Notes under the pieces: model-generated
What the model was told of the DNA's origin: nothing
The model's input: the letters and a program-made list of their open reading frames with translations, nothing else
The model's database searches: none
Assembly: GCA_019119635.1 (NCBI GenBank)
Contig: DWWP01000063.1
Span: 1-58,640 of the forward strand
From: Candidatus Dietzia intestinipullorum
GTDB lineage: Bacteria > Actinomycetota > Actinomycetes > Mycobacteriales > Mycobacteriaceae
Direction of reading: 5' to 3'
DNA length: 58,640 nt
Shown: piece after piece, positions 32,448 to 41,705 of the stretch
How the letters are laid out: the number at the start of each line of letters is the position of its first letter
Position numbering within the stretch: position 1 is the stretch's first letter
Translations under genes and position numbers: made by a program

Positions 32448-33416
32448 ATGACGTCAGCCACCACCAAACCGGATCGTCGGACGGAGGCGGAAGCGGACGG
32501 CCAGGGCCCGAGCGCGGACCTCGTCCGTGTCTACCTCAACGGGATCGGCAAGACCGCACTGCTCAACGCCGAGGACGAGGTGGAGCTGTCGAAACGTATC
32601 GAGGCGGGCCTCTACGCCAAGCATCTCCTCGCCACCAAGAAGCGCATGGGCCCCACCAAGAAGTCCGACCTCAAGGTCGTGGTGGCCGAGGGTGAGGCGG
32701 CGCGGTCGCATCTCCTCGAGGCCAACCTGCGTCTGGTCGTCTCCCTGGCCAAGCGCTACACGGGTCGCGGTATGCCGCTCCTGGACCTCATCCAGGAGGG
32801 CAACCTCGGCCTGATCCGCGCCATGGAGAAGTTCGACTACGCCAAGGGCTTCAAGTTCTCCACGTACGCCACCTGGTGGATCCGGCAGGCCATCACCCGC
32901 GGAATGGCGGACCAGTCGCGCACCATCCGCCTGCCCGTGCACCTGGTGGAGCAGGTCAACAAGCTCGCACGCATCAAGCGGGAGCTGCACCAGCAGCTCG
33001 GGCGCGAGGCGACGCTCGAGGAGCTGGCCGGGGAGTCGGGGATCCCCGCGCACAAGATCGAGGAGCTCCTCGACCACTCACGCGACCCCGTGAGCCTCGA
33101 CATGCCGGTGGGTGCCGACGAGGAGGCGCCGCTCGGCGACTTCATCGAGGACGCCGAGGCCACGAGCGCCGAGAACACCGTGGTCTCCAACGTCATGCAC
33201 TCCGACGTCCGCGCGGTCCTGTCGACGCTCGAGGAACGCGAGCAGCAGGTCATCACCCTGCGCTTCGGACTCAACGACGGTCAGCCGCGCACGCTCGACC
33301 AGATCGGCAAGCGCTTCGGTCTCTCCCGCGAGCGTGTCCGGCAGATAGAGCGTGAGGTCATGGCCAAGCTGCGTGAGGGCCGCCGGGCGGACAAGCTCCG
33401 CTCCTACGCGGTCTGA
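32448..33416 (+). CDS. sigB: Stress-response sigma factor SigB
   Basis: 322 residues from ATG 32448 with AGGAGGAGGAG upstream. Group 2 sigma factor: region 1.2 [16 protein letters not shown], region 2 [17 protein letters not shown] and [17 protein letters not shown], region 3 [16 protein letters not shown], and region 4 with [13 protein letters not shown]. It lacks the long Lys-rich/acidic N-terminus of SigA (26126) and is close to its core. Probably induced by extracytoplasmic sigma factors through the ECF promoter at 32325. Same neighbourhood as Rv2710. Confidence 0.97.
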   Translation: MTSATTKPDRRTEAEADGQGPSADLVRVYLNGIGKTALLNAEDEVELSKRIEAGLYAKHLLATKKRMGPTKKSDLKVVVAEGEAARSHLLEANLRLVVSLAKRYTGRGMPLLDLIQEGNLGLIRAMEKFDYAKGFKFSTYATWWIRQAITRGMADQSRTIRLPVHLVEQVNKLARIKRELHQQLGREATLEELAGESGIPAHKIEELLDHSRDPVSLDMPVGADEEAPLGDFIEDAEATSAENTVVSNVMHSDVRAVLSTLEEREQQVITLRFGLNDGQPRTLDQIGKRFGLSRERVRQIEREVMAKLREGRRADKLRSYAV

Positions 33417-33476
33417 CGACCCGCCCGACCCACGCGGGTCCCGTCACCGGTCCACCCGGGCGTCCGCCCGCCGCCG
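33417..33476. other. Gap between convergent sigB and the acetyltransferase fusion
   Basis: Only weak hairpins: GACCC-N4-GGGTC and CGGGCG-TC-CGCCCG. No convincing terminator. Confidence 0.4.
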
Positions 33477-36197
33477 CTATCGGAGCCGCCGAGGGCCGGC
33501 GTCCCCGTGGTAGTGCGGCGGCGGGCCCAGGCGGACCTGCGCGTAGAGCACGGACAGTCCCTCCGGGGCCGCCAGAGCCGGGTCCACGGCGAAGCGCCGA
33601 AGCTCCGGGACGTCCTCCACGAGGCACGAGACTCGGCCCATGAGCTCGATCAGGGCGTCACGGTCGGCCGGGGTGTCGCCCGCGTACCCGTCGAGGATCG
33701 GCGACGCCCTGGGGCGGTCGAGCAACTCCGCCGCCTCGGTCGGCGTGATCGGCAGGGTGCTGAACGCCCGGTCGGCGAGCAGGTCCGAGAGCATCCCCGC
33801 CAGCCCGTAGGAGATGAGGGACCCGAAGATCGGGTGATCGGCCACCCGGATGGTCACCGCGACCCCTTTGGTGGCCATCCGCTGCACGTGCAGGGACCGG
33901 GAGCCCGTGTCGCTCTGGAGGTTCGCGAACGCGTGGCGGACGGACGGCGCGTCGGACAGGTCCAGTCGCACCCCCGACTGGTCACTGCGTGTCCGCCACT
34001 CCTCGCTCATCGCCTTGACCGCGACCGGGTACCCGAGCTCGTCCGCCGCCATCACGGCCTGCTCGACGTCCGCGGCGACCCGGTAGTCGACGATGTCGAT
34101 GCCGTAGCACTCCAGGAGTGCCCGGACCTGCCCCTGGGTGAGCTCGAAGTACTCCGCCCCCGCATAGGTGTGGCACAGCGAGTCGACCAGCTCACGCGCG
34201 CGGGCGCGGTCGATGTCCTCGAACGTCATCGGCTCCTCCGCCGGGCGGTCCAGCCACTCGGCGTAGCGGCGCGCCCGGACCAGCGCGGAGACGGCGCGTT
34301 CCGGGTACGGGTACGACGGGATCGAGCCGCGCGTCGCGATCCCGGACTCGTCGGTCACCGTGAGCCCCTCGGGCAGCCCCTCCCCGGCGAGGAAAGTACT
34401 CACCACGGGCTTGGGGCTCTCCGCCGCGGCGACACGGATGGCCTCGGCGTAGGAGTCCTGCTCCGTGGCCACAGGCGGCACGAACACGGTCAGGACGCAG
34501 TCCACCTCATCCCTCGACAGCGCGTCGGCGATCGCCGTCCGGAAATCCGCGGGATCCGCCGACGCCCCCAGGTCCACGGTGTGGGCGACAGTGAAGCCCT
34601 GGAGTCGCGCCGAATCCGCGCCGAGCCGGGCGACCGCGGTCGAGTTGCCGACCACGGCCAGCCGCCCGCCCGCCGGTAGGGGTTGGTACGCCAGCAGCGT
34701 GGCGGTGTCGAACATGTCGGTGATCGAGTCCACCTGGATGAGCCCCGAGTCGCGGAACAGCCGGCCGATGGCCGCCGCCGTCAGCCCCCGCACACCGGAG
34801 TCCAGATCGTCCGCCGCGCGCCGCACCACGATCACCGGCTTGTTGCGGGCCACGCGCCGGGCGATGCGGGAGAACTTCCGGGGGTTACCGAAGCTCTCCA
34901 GGTACAGCAGGACCACCTCGGTCGCCGTGTCGGTGTCCCAGTACTGCAGGAGGTCGTTACCGGAGACGTCCGCGCGGTTACCGGCGGAGACGAACGTCGA
35001 CAATCCGAGACCGCGCCGCGCCGCGGTGGCGAGGATCGCGATGCCCAGGGCGCCGGACTGGCAGAAGAACCCCGCCCGCCCCGGCCCGGGGACGACCTCC
35101 GCCAGGGTGGCGTTGAGCTGGACGTCCGCCGAGGTGTTGATCACCCCGAGCGCGTTGGGCCCCACGACGCGCATGCCGTGCGCACGGGCCTCGCTCACGA
35201 GGCGACGCTCGGAGACCACGCCCTCGCTGCCCACGTCGGAGAACCCCGCCGAGATGACCACCAGCGTCGAGACCCCCTTGGACAGGCAGTCGTCGAGGAC
35301 CTCCGCCATCGACGCCGCCGGCACGGCCACCACCGCCAGGTCCACCGGGTCCGGGATGTCGCGCACGCTGGCGTAGGCGCGCACCGACTGCACCGACGAG
35401 GCATCTGAGTTGACCGGGTACACCGGGCCGGTGAACCCGTTGCCGATGAGGTTGCGCAGCACCGTGTGGCCGATCTTGGACACCTGGTCGGAAGCGCCGA
35501 TCACCGCCACGGCACCGGGTGTGAGCACGCGCGCCAGGCTCCGCGCCTCCGCCGCCGACTCCCGCGCGTTACGCACGTTGGTCAGGGCCTCCGTCGGGTC
35601 GATCGCGAACTCCAGGTGCAGGGCCGACCCGTCGAACGAGCGGGAGATCTCGTACCCGGCGCGCCGGAAGACCTGGATCATCGACCGGTTCTCCGAGAGC
35701 ACCTCCGCCTCGAAGTGGTCGATCCCGCACTCGGCCGCCGCGCCGGCGAGGTGCTCGAGGAAGATGGACCCCAACCCGCGCCCCTGGTGGTGATCGGAGA
35801 TCGTGAACGCCACCTCGGCGAAGGTGGACGACGGGAGACGTTCGTAGATGGCCATCCCGATGATCTCCGCACCGAGCTCGGCGACGAACGCCATGCGGTC
35901 GCGGTAGTCCACATTGGTCATCCGCGTCAGTTCCTTGTCCGACAGCACGTCGTGGGAACCGAAGTACCGCAGGTACCGCGTGCGCTGGGAGAGCGTCGAG
36001 TGGAACAGCGCGATCTTGTCGGCGTCCGTGGGCAGGACCGGTCGGATCCGCACGGCCCGCCCGTCCGAGCCGAGGACGTCGGCCGCCCAGTCGTGCGGGT
36101 AGCCCTGCGGGTACTCGGCGACCGCCGTGTCGGTGGACGCGTGCTCGGGTGGGTCCACCGTGGTGGTGTCGTCGTCGCCGGCTCCGGTCGTCGCCAT
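33477..36197 (-). CDS. GNAT acetyltransferase fused to a degenerate NDP-forming acyl-CoA synthetase (Pat-like)
   Basis: 906 residues from ATG 36197 (GGAG about 8 nt upstream). N-terminal GNAT domain (about 48-200) with the acetyl-CoA loop DHHQGRGLGSIFLEHL (135-150); a CoA-binding fold (about 225-350, LTPGAVAVIGASDQVSKIG); a central synthetase domain (FFCQSGALGIAIL, FVSAGNRADVSGNDLLQYW); and a C-terminal ATP-grasp domain (about 690-900). The phosphohistidine block of true synthetases (SHTGALAG-type) is replaced by DDLDSGVRGLTAA near 463-474, so the ligase is probably inactive and the protein acts as a regulated protein lysine acetyltransferase like Pat/PatA. Co-directional with acuC, 41 nt away. 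Confidence 0.85.
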   Translation of the reverse strand: MATTGAGDDDTTTVDPPEHASTDTAVAEYPQGYPHDWAADVLGSDGRAVRIRPVLPTDADKIALFHSTLSQRTRYLRYFGSHDVLSDKELTRMTNVDYRDRMAFVAELGAEIIGMAIYERLPSSTFAEVAFTISDHHQGRGLGSIFLEHLAGAAAECGIDHFEAEVLSENRSMIQVFRRAGYEISRSFDGSALHLEFAIDPTEALTNVRNARESAAEARSLARVLTPGAVAVIGASDQVSKIGHTVLRNLIGNGFTGPVYPVNSDASSVQSVRAYASVRDIPDPVDLAVVAVPAASMAEVLDDCLSKGVSTLVVISAGFSDVGSEGVVSERRLVSEARAHGMRVVGPNALGVINTSADVQLNATLAEVVPGPGRAGFFCQSGALGIAILATAARRGLGLSTFVSAGNRADVSGNDLLQYWDTDTATEVVLLYLESFGNPRKFSRIARRVARNKPVIVVRRAADDLDSGVRGLTAAAIGRLFRDSGLIQVDSITDMFDTATLLAYQPLPAGGRLAVVGNSTAVARLGADSARLQGFTVAHTVDLGASADPADFRTAIADALSRDEVDCVLTVFVPPVATEQDSYAEAIRVAAAESPKPVVSTFLAGEGLPEGLTVTDESGIATRGSIPSYPYPERAVSALVRARRYAEWLDRPAEEPMTFEDIDRARARELVDSLCHTYAGAEYFELTQGQVRALLECYGIDIVDYRVAADVEQAVMAADELGYPVAVKAMSEEWRTRSDQSGVRLDLSDAPSVRHAFANLQSDTGSRSLHVQRMATKGVAVTIRVADHPIFGSLISYGLAGMLSDLLADRAFSTLPITPTEAAELLDRPRASPILDGYAGDTPADRDALIELMGRVSCLVEDVPELRRFAVDPALAAPEGLSVLYAQVRLGPPPHYHGDAGPRRLR

Positions 36198-36238
36198 CTT
36201 CGGTCTCCAGATGAGTCGTGTGGTGCGGGTCGGTCCGG

Positions 36239-37471
36239 TCAGTCCCGCGGGTCGTCGGGGTCGAGCCCGAGGAGCGGGTACACCGAACGACGGGTGTCGA
36301 GGATCGACTGGTCCAGCCGGGCCAGGCTCCGGTCGATCTCCACCCCGCGGTCGGCGCCGGTGGGCTCCCAGCGGGTGTAGGTCGGTGTGGCGCCGTCGCT
36401 CATGGTCTCGGGGACCCGGTCGGGGACGGTGTAGCGCGCCGCCAGCGCCGACCAGCCCTCCGGGATCGGTGTCCCGGGATCGAGCGGTGCGTCCAGGACG
36501 GCCGCGATGAGGTGTGTCCACGACCGCGGCACCACCCGGACCAGCTCGTAGCCCCCTCCCCCGACGGCGATGATCCTGCCGTCGCAGAGTTCATCGGCCA
36601 GCGCCATCATCTCCAGGTACGCCGCCCGGTGCCCGTCGACGGTGAGCGAGAGGTCGGCCAGCGGGTCCTCCAGGTGCGAGTCGCACCCGCACTGCAGGAC
36701 GATGATCTCGGGCTCGAAGGCGCGCAACGCCCCGGGCACCACGGCGTGGAACCCGCGTAGCCACAGGTCGTCGGTGACGGCGGGGAGGTAGGCGAGGTTG
36801 ACCGCGGTGCCCTCCGCCCGACCTGCCCCGGTCTCCGACGCCCAGCCCGTCGACGGCCACAGCGTCGCCGGATGCTGGTGCAACGAGACGGTGAGCACCC
36901 GCGGGTCCTCGTAGAACGCCGTCTGCACCCCGTCTCCGTGGTGGACGTCGATGTCGACGTAGGCGATGCGGCCGTAGCCGTTGTCCAGCAGCCAGCTGAT
37001 CGCGACCGCCGAGTCGTTGTAGACACAGAACCCGGCGGCCGCCGACGGCATGGCGTGGTGCATCCCGCCGGCGACCGAGACCGCGCGGGTGGCGGCACCG
37101 CTCGCGATCGCCCTGGCGGCGGCGAGGGTGCCGCCCGCCACCGCGGCGCTGGCCTCGTGCATCCCCGGGAAGGTCGGGTTGTCCGCCGTGCCGAGCCCGT
37201 GGCTCATCCCGAAGTGCTCCCCCGGCGGGAGGTCGCCGGCGGCCTTGACCGCGTCGAGGTACCGCGACGTGTGGACCCGCAGCAGCTCGGAGTCGGTCGC
37301 CGTGCCGGGGTCGAGCATCTCGACCCCGTCGAGCACGCCCAACTCCGTGGCCAACGACATGGTCAGGTCGAGCCGCCGCGGACTCATCGGGTGGTCCGCG
37401 GAATGCCGGTAATCCATCAGTCGCGGGCTCCACACCACCTGTGCGGACACGCCGTCCCGGATCCCGGCCAT
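36239..37471 (-). CDS. acuC: AcuC, class I histone-deacetylase-like protein deacetylase
   Basis: 410 residues from ATG 37471 (GGAGG upstream). Zn-dependent deacetylase fold: GGMHHAMPSAAAGFCVYNDSAVA (about 150-172, catalytic His pair), YVDIDVHHGDGVQTAFY (about 184-200, metal-binding Asp and His) and VLQCGCDSHLEDPLADL (about 265). In Bacillus AcuC deacetylates acetyl-CoA synthetase. The downstream gene, 41 nt away on the same strand, encodes a GNAT/synthetase fusion, so the two could form an acetylation/deacetylation pair. Divergent from ideR across 222 bp. Confidence 0.92.
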   Translation of the reverse strand: MAGIRDGVSAQVVWSPRLMDYRHSADHPMSPRRLDLTMSLATELGVLDGVEMLDPGTATDSELLRVHTSRYLDAVKAAGDLPPGEHFGMSHGLGTADNPTFPGMHEASAAVAGGTLAAARAIASGAATRAVSVAGGMHHAMPSAAAGFCVYNDSAVAISWLLDNGYGRIAYVDIDVHHGDGVQTAFYEDPRVLTVSLHQHPATLWPSTGWASETGAGRAEGTAVNLAYLPAVTDDLWLRGFHAVVPGALRAFEPEIIVLQCGCDSHLEDPLADLSLTVDGHRAAYLEMMALADELCDGRIIAVGGGGYELVRVVPRSWTHLIAAVLDAPLDPGTPIPEGWSALAARYTVPDRVPETMSDGATPTYTRWEPTGADRGVEIDRSLARLDQSILDTRRSVYPLLGLDPDDPRD

Positions 37472-37615
37472 GAGCACCGTCCTCCCGTCTGCCGGGTCGG
37501 TCCCGGCGCCCCACACCTGTCGTCGCCCGGTGCGTTCGTCACCACCGAATCTACGCGGCCGAGCCCATCGGCGACCGCGAACAGGCGCTCCCCACCCCGA
37601 ACGGTGATCCGACGG

Positions 37616-37621
37616 TAGTCT
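37616..37621 (+). promoter_or_regulatory. Candidate -10 of ideR
   Basis: TAGTCT, about 72 nt before the ideR start in the ideR-acuC divergent gap. No clear -35; no typical DtxR box in this gap. Confidence 0.4.
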
Positions 37622-37693
37622 GGGTGCGACCCGGCTGGCCTGCCCGATACCCCCGGGCTAGTGACCTGCGAAGATCCACGTGGAGGACGAAGC

Positions 37694-38383
37694 GTGAAGG
37701 ACCTGGTGGATACCACCGAGATGTACCTCCGGACCATCTATGAGCTGGAGGAGGAAGGGGTCGTCCCCCTCCGCGCCCGGATCGCCGAGCGTCTCGAGCA
37801 GAGCGGCCCCACCGTCAGCCAGACGGTCGCGCGGATGGAACGCGACGGACTCGTCCGTGTGGCGACCGACCGTCACCTGCAGCTCACGGCCGAGGGGCGG
37901 GAGCTGGCGGTGGACGTGATGCGCAAACACCGCCTGGCCGAGAGGCTGCTCGTCGACGTGATCGGCCTGGAGCTCGAGAAGGTCCACGCCGAGGCGTGCC
38001 GCTGGGAGCACGTGATGAGTGACGACGTCGAGAGGCGCCTGACCAAGGTGCTCGATGACCCGACCACCTCGCCGTACGGCAACCCCATCCCGGGGCTCGA
38101 CCGTCTCGGCTACTCCCCCGACGCGCCCGCGCCGCCCGTGTACCTCCGCCTCTCCGCCCTGGACCCGGACGTGGCGCACCGCGTGCGCATCCGCGCGATC
38201 GGCGAGAACGTGCAGATCGACGAGGACCTGATCTCCGAGTTCAGGTCTGCGGGGGTGGAGCCACTGAAGATCGTCACCGCGACCCGGAGCGGTCACCTCG
38301 TCGCTCTCGACTCCGGCGACGGGTGCACGGTGGAGGTCGACGGCGACCACGCGCACGCCATCCAGGTCGAGCTCCTGCCGTGA
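37694..38383 (+). CDS. ideR: Iron-dependent regulator IdeR/DtxR
   Basis: 229 residues from GTG 37694 (GGAGGA 7 nt upstream). Fe(II)-activated repressor: winged helix with recognition [20 protein letters not shown] (about residues 37-56), dimerisation and metal ligands in [35 protein letters not shown] (about 76-110), then a C-terminal SH3-like domain starting near 145 and ending HAIQVELLP. Metal ligand residues Met10, Cys102, Glu105 and His106 ([18 protein letters not shown]) look intact. galE is coupled by a GTGA overlap, as in corynebacteria. Confidence 0.96.
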   Translation: MKDLVDTTEMYLRTIYELEEEGVVPLRARIAERLEQSGPTVSQTVARMERDGLVRVATDRHLQLTAEGRELAVDVMRKHRLAERLLVDVIGLELEKVHAEACRWEHVMSDDVERRLTKVLDDPTTSPYGNPIPGLDRLGYSPDAPAPPVYLRLSALDPDVAHRVRIRAIGENVQIDEDLISEFRSAGVEPLKIVTATRSGHLVALDSGDGCTVEVDGDHAHAIQVELLP

Positions 38384-39360
38384 AGCTGCTCGTCACCGGA
38401 GGCGCGGGCTACGTCGGCGGCGTGTGCGCGTCCGTACTGCTCGAGCGGGGACACGAGGTGGTCGTCATCGACGACCTCTCGACCGGGAACCGGGACGCGG
38501 TACCGGCGGGCGCGACGTTCGTCGAGGGGGACGTCGCCCGGCTCGCCGGCGAGGTCCTCGACCCGACGTTCGACGGCGTGATGCACTTCGCCGCCCGGTC
38601 CCTGGTCGGCGAGTCCGTGGCCAGGCCCGGCGAGTACTGGCAGGGCAACGTCACCAGCTCGCTGGCGATGCTCGACGCGATGCGCGCCGCCGGCGTGGAC
38701 AACCTGGTGTTCTCGTCGACAGCGGCCACGTACGGCGAGCCGGAACAGGTCCCCATCACCGAGGACATGCCCGCCCGGCCCACCAACACCTACGGCGCCA
38801 CCAAGCTCGCGATCGACCACGCCATCTCGTCCTACGCGGTGGCGCACGGGGTGGCCGCGACCAGCCTGCGGTACTTCAACGTGGCCGGCGCGTACGGGAG
38901 CGCAGGCGAGAACCGTGAGGTCGAGACGCATCTCATCCCGCTGGTGCTGCAGGTGGCGCTGGGACACCGCGATCACATCAAGGTGTTCGGCGACGACTGG
39001 CCGACCCCCGACGGCACGTGCGTGCGCGACTACATCCACGTGGCCGACCTGGCCGACGCCCACGTGCTGGCGCTGGAGTCCAACCGGCCCGGCGTGCACC
39101 GGATCCTCAACCTGGGCAGTGGCGAGGGATTCTCCGTCCGCGAGGTGATCGACGTGTGTCGCGAGGTCACAGGGCACCCGATCCCGGACGTGGTCGCACC
39201 GCGGCGGCCGGGCGACCCGGCCGTCCTCGTGGCCTCCAGCGAGAAGGCGATGCGTGAGCTGGGCTGGCGGCCCTCGCGGCCGGACCTGCGCACGGTCGTC
39301 CGGGACGCCTGGGCGTTCACTTCCGCGCTGGGCGACCGCGCGCACTCGGCCCCGCGGTAG
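38380..39360 (+). CDS. galE: UDP-glucose 4-epimerase
   Basis: 326 residues from GTG 38380, overlapping ideR by 4 nt. SDR-family epimerase producing UDP-galactose for arabinogalactan and other cell-wall glycans. Motifs: [18 protein letters not shown] (NAD fold, about residues 3-20), FSSTAATYG (Ser/Thr, about 112-120), [14 protein letters not shown] (YxxxK, about 137-150), [14 protein letters not shown] and [19 protein letters not shown]. Full-length. The dtxR-galE arrangement is also seen in Corynebacterium. Confidence 0.95.
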   Translation: MKLLVTGGAGYVGGVCASVLLERGHEVVVIDDLSTGNRDAVPAGATFVEGDVARLAGEVLDPTFDGVMHFAARSLVGESVARPGEYWQGNVTSSLAMLDAMRAAGVDNLVFSSTAATYGEPEQVPITEDMPARPTNTYGATKLAIDHAISSYAVAHGVAATSLRYFNVAGAYGSAGENREVETHLIPLVLQVALGHRDHIKVFGDDWPTPDGTCVRDYIHVADLADAHVLALESNRPGVHRILNLGSGEGFSVREVIDVCREVTGHPIPDVVAPRRPGDPAVLVASSEKAMRELGWRPSRPDLRTVVRDAWAFTSALGDRAHSAPR

Positions 39361-39393
39361 GCCCCGGACGATCCCGGGCCCGGCCCCGCCGCT

Positions 39394-40458
39394 CTAGGCC
39401 GCCGCCACCCTCCGGAGCCGCTCCGGGGGCAGACCGCGATCGAGCCCGTCGACCAGGAGCCCCGCGAGGGTGTTGTCGGGGCGCGCGTCCAGCGCCGCCT
39501 CGAGGGCGGCGCGGGCGTGCACCCCGCTCCCCTCGAAGTAGGCGGCGGCTCCCAGCAGGGTGAGCGCCACGGACCTCTCCCGCGGCGGCCGGCGCCGGGC
39601 CAGCGCCCACCACAGGGTGCGTCGACCGTCCTCGTCGCCCAGTCCGGCACGGGCCAGCCGGGAGTACACCTCGTCCCGGACCGCCTCGTCGAGCAGCGCG
39701 GTCCCGACGGCCGCCAGGTCCTCGTCGGCGGGCGGCTCCCCGCTGTCCGCCCGCCGGGCGACCACCTCGTGGAGTTCGACCGCCGCGTCCACAGCGGGAC
39801 GTCCGCGGAGCCGGGCGGGACGCCGTCCGCGGTCGACGTCGCGCGCCCCGGGGTCCCGTTGCCGGTAGAGCTGTTCGATCTCCGCGCGGGACCGCGCACG
39901 GATCCGGCCGTCGAAGGCGTAGGCGGCGGCGATCTCCGTCGAATCGGGGTCGAGCTGCCGTCCACCCTCCATCCCGAACAGGTCGATCCAGGCCGCGCCC
40001 GGGGAGAACTCGCCCACCCCGTACGCGGTGGCGAGTGCGGTCCCCGCGACCTCGAGCCAGCAACCGATCTCTTCGGCGGTCTCCCGGGCCCGGGCCCGGG
40101 CGGTGTCGCTGTCCGCGCAGTCGTCGTGGACCACCACCAGGTGGACCTCGGCCACCTGCTCCCGTGCGCAGAACCGCGCCAGCCCCCGGGCCAGCCCCTC
40201 GTCCATCGCCGGCACGTCCGTGCCGGAGGGGTCGTCGTCGGGCCCGGGGTGGTCGACGAGCCCGGGAGCGTCCAGGCGGACGACCGGCCCCTGCCCGCCG
40301 CCTGCCAGGCGGCCACAGATCACGACCACCGAGCCGGACTCAGGCGGGAAGCCCAACATCGCCGGAATCGACGCGATGAGTTCCTCCGGGGAGGAGATCA
40401 CCACCTGCTGCCGCTCCTCGCCCGCTCCCTCGAGCCCGTGCCGTCCCGTCGTCGTCAT
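39394..40458 (-). CDS. DUF4192 protein
   Basis: 354 residues from ATG 40458; no strong SD, and the longer upstream frame is low-quality. DUF4192 family: ISSPEELIASIPAMLGFPPESGSVVVICG opens the domain, EVHLVVVHDDCADSD and AWIDLFGMEGGRQLDPDSTEIAAAYAFDG follow, and a C-terminal helical domain ends NTLAGLLVDGLDRGLPPERLRRV. Function unknown, widespread in actinobacteria. Converges with galE, divergent from the PAC2 gene. Confidence 0.85.
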   Translation of the reverse strand: MTTTGRHGLEGAGEERQQVVISSPEELIASIPAMLGFPPESGSVVVICGRLAGGGQGPVVRLDAPGLVDHPGPDDDPSGTDVPAMDEGLARGLARFCAREQVAEVHLVVVHDDCADSDTARARARETAEEIGCWLEVAGTALATAYGVGEFSPGAAWIDLFGMEGGRQLDPDSTEIAAAYAFDGRIRARSRAEIEQLYRQRDPGARDVDRGRRPARLRGRPAVDAAVELHEVVARRADSGEPPADEDLAAVGTALLDEAVRDEVYSRLARAGLGDEDGRRTLWWALARRRPPRERSVALTLLGAAAYFEGSGVHARAALEAALDARPDNTLAGLLVDGLDRGLPPERLRRVAAA

Positions 40459-40729
40459 CGCCCGTCCACCCGTTCGTCCTGTTGCGTGTCCGCACCCCCG
40501 AACGGGGCGCGGTCCACCGGCGCCGAGGCACCGGACCCACCTTCGACCACCCCGGAGCCCGCGACCGGCCCCCGGACCCATCGACCGGCCCGCCCTGTGG
40601 AGGGGGACGAGGGGGTGGGAATCTTCGGCGCGCTGTTGTCGTTGGCAAGGGGGTGAGACCCCGTACCGGGGAGACGACGGGAGACCGTCGCCCCGGGCAG
40701 TACGGGCAGTCGTGACGAGAGGAGCCGAG

Positions 40730-41665
40730 ATGGCCAGGCACAGCGATCTGTACACCCTGATCGAGCCCGTCCCCGACCTCCGGTCGGAGTCGGGACAGGG
40801 GCCGGTACTGGTCCACGGACTCGAGGGCTTCTCGGACGCGGGCCAGGCGATCCAGGGCGCGACCGAGCACCTCCGCGAGCACCTGGACGCCCAGCTGATC
40901 GCCGAATTCGACGCCGACGAGCTGGTGGACTACCGCTCGCGGCGCCCGCACCTGCGCTACTCGTTCGACCACTTCACCGGCTACGACGAGCCGGCGATCC
41001 GGATCCACGCCGTCAAGGACACCGACGGGACGCCGTTCCTCCTGCTCTCGGGCCTGGAGCCCGACCTGCGGTGGGACCGGTTCACCGAATCGGTGATCGA
41101 CCTGTGTGAGGCGTTCGGGGTCCGCATGTCGGTGGGGCTGGGCGCGATGCCGCTCGCTGTCCCGCACACCCGCCCGACACACTCGAGCGCGCACGCCAGC
41201 GACGTGGACCTGATCCGCGGGTTCACCGCGTGGCCGGGCGAGTTCGCGGTGCCGGGCAACGCCGGATCGCTTCTCGAACTGCGGATGTCGGAACACGGGA
41301 TCCCGTCCGCCGGGTTCACCGTGCACGTGCCCCAGTACCTCGCGCAGACGACCTACCCCGCGGCCGTCCTCGACCTGGTGGGCAACGTGGCCGAGATCGC
41401 CGACCTGCAGCTGCCGACCGGCTCGCTCGAGAGCGCGGCGGCCTCGTTCACCGAGCAGGTCGACAGTCAGATCGCGGACAGCCCGGAGGTCCTCAACGCG
41501 GTCGAGATGATGGAGAAGCAGTTCGATCAGTTCATGGAGTCCAGGCACGGCTCCGATTCCCTCAACCCGGGCGGTAAGCCACTGCCCTCCGGCGACGAGA
41601 TCGGCGCCGAGTTCGAGCGCTTCCTCGCCGAGCAGTCCGACGACGAGGGGCCCTCCGCCGGATAG
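40730..41665 (+). CDS. PAC2-family protein
   Basis: 311 residues from ATG 40730 with GAGAGGAG 6 nt upstream. PAC2 family (proteasome-assembly-chaperone-2 related, also ATP-grasp-like): GPVLVHGLEGFSDAGQAIQGATEHL (about 24-48), RRPHLRYSFDHFTGYDEPAIRIHAVKD, ESVIDLCEAFGVRMSVGLGAMPLAVPHTRP and the acidic C-terminal tail. Positional counterpart of Rv2714. It may be a chaperone; no enzymatic activity assigned. The downstream helicase begins 40 nt later with its own promoter. Confidence 0.9.
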   Translation: MARHSDLYTLIEPVPDLRSESGQGPVLVHGLEGFSDAGQAIQGATEHLREHLDAQLIAEFDADELVDYRSRRPHLRYSFDHFTGYDEPAIRIHAVKDTDGTPFLLLSGLEPDLRWDRFTESVIDLCEAFGVRMSVGLGAMPLAVPHTRPTHSSAHASDVDLIRGFTAWPGEFAVPGNAGSLLELRMSEHGIPSAGFTVHVPQYLAQTTYPAAVLDLVGNVAEIADLQLPTGSLESAAASFTEQVDSQIADSPEVLNAVEMMEKQFDQFMESRHGSDSLNPGGKPLPSGDEIGAEFERFLAEQSDDEGPSAG

Positions 41666-41692
41666 CGTCGGCCCGCTGTCGGTCCCGGCCGC

Positions 41693-41698
41693 TAGGCT
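41693..41698 (+). promoter_or_regulatory. Leaderless -10 of the DUF3516 helicase gene
   Basis: TAGGCT then 7 nt and GTG 41706; identical hexamer and spacing to gnd. No Shine-Dalgarno. Confidence 0.6.
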
Positions 41699-41705
41699 CG
41701 ACGGC

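Noticed and set aside
33417..33476. Terminator after sigB
   Set aside because: Only 5-6 bp stems, too weak to call.
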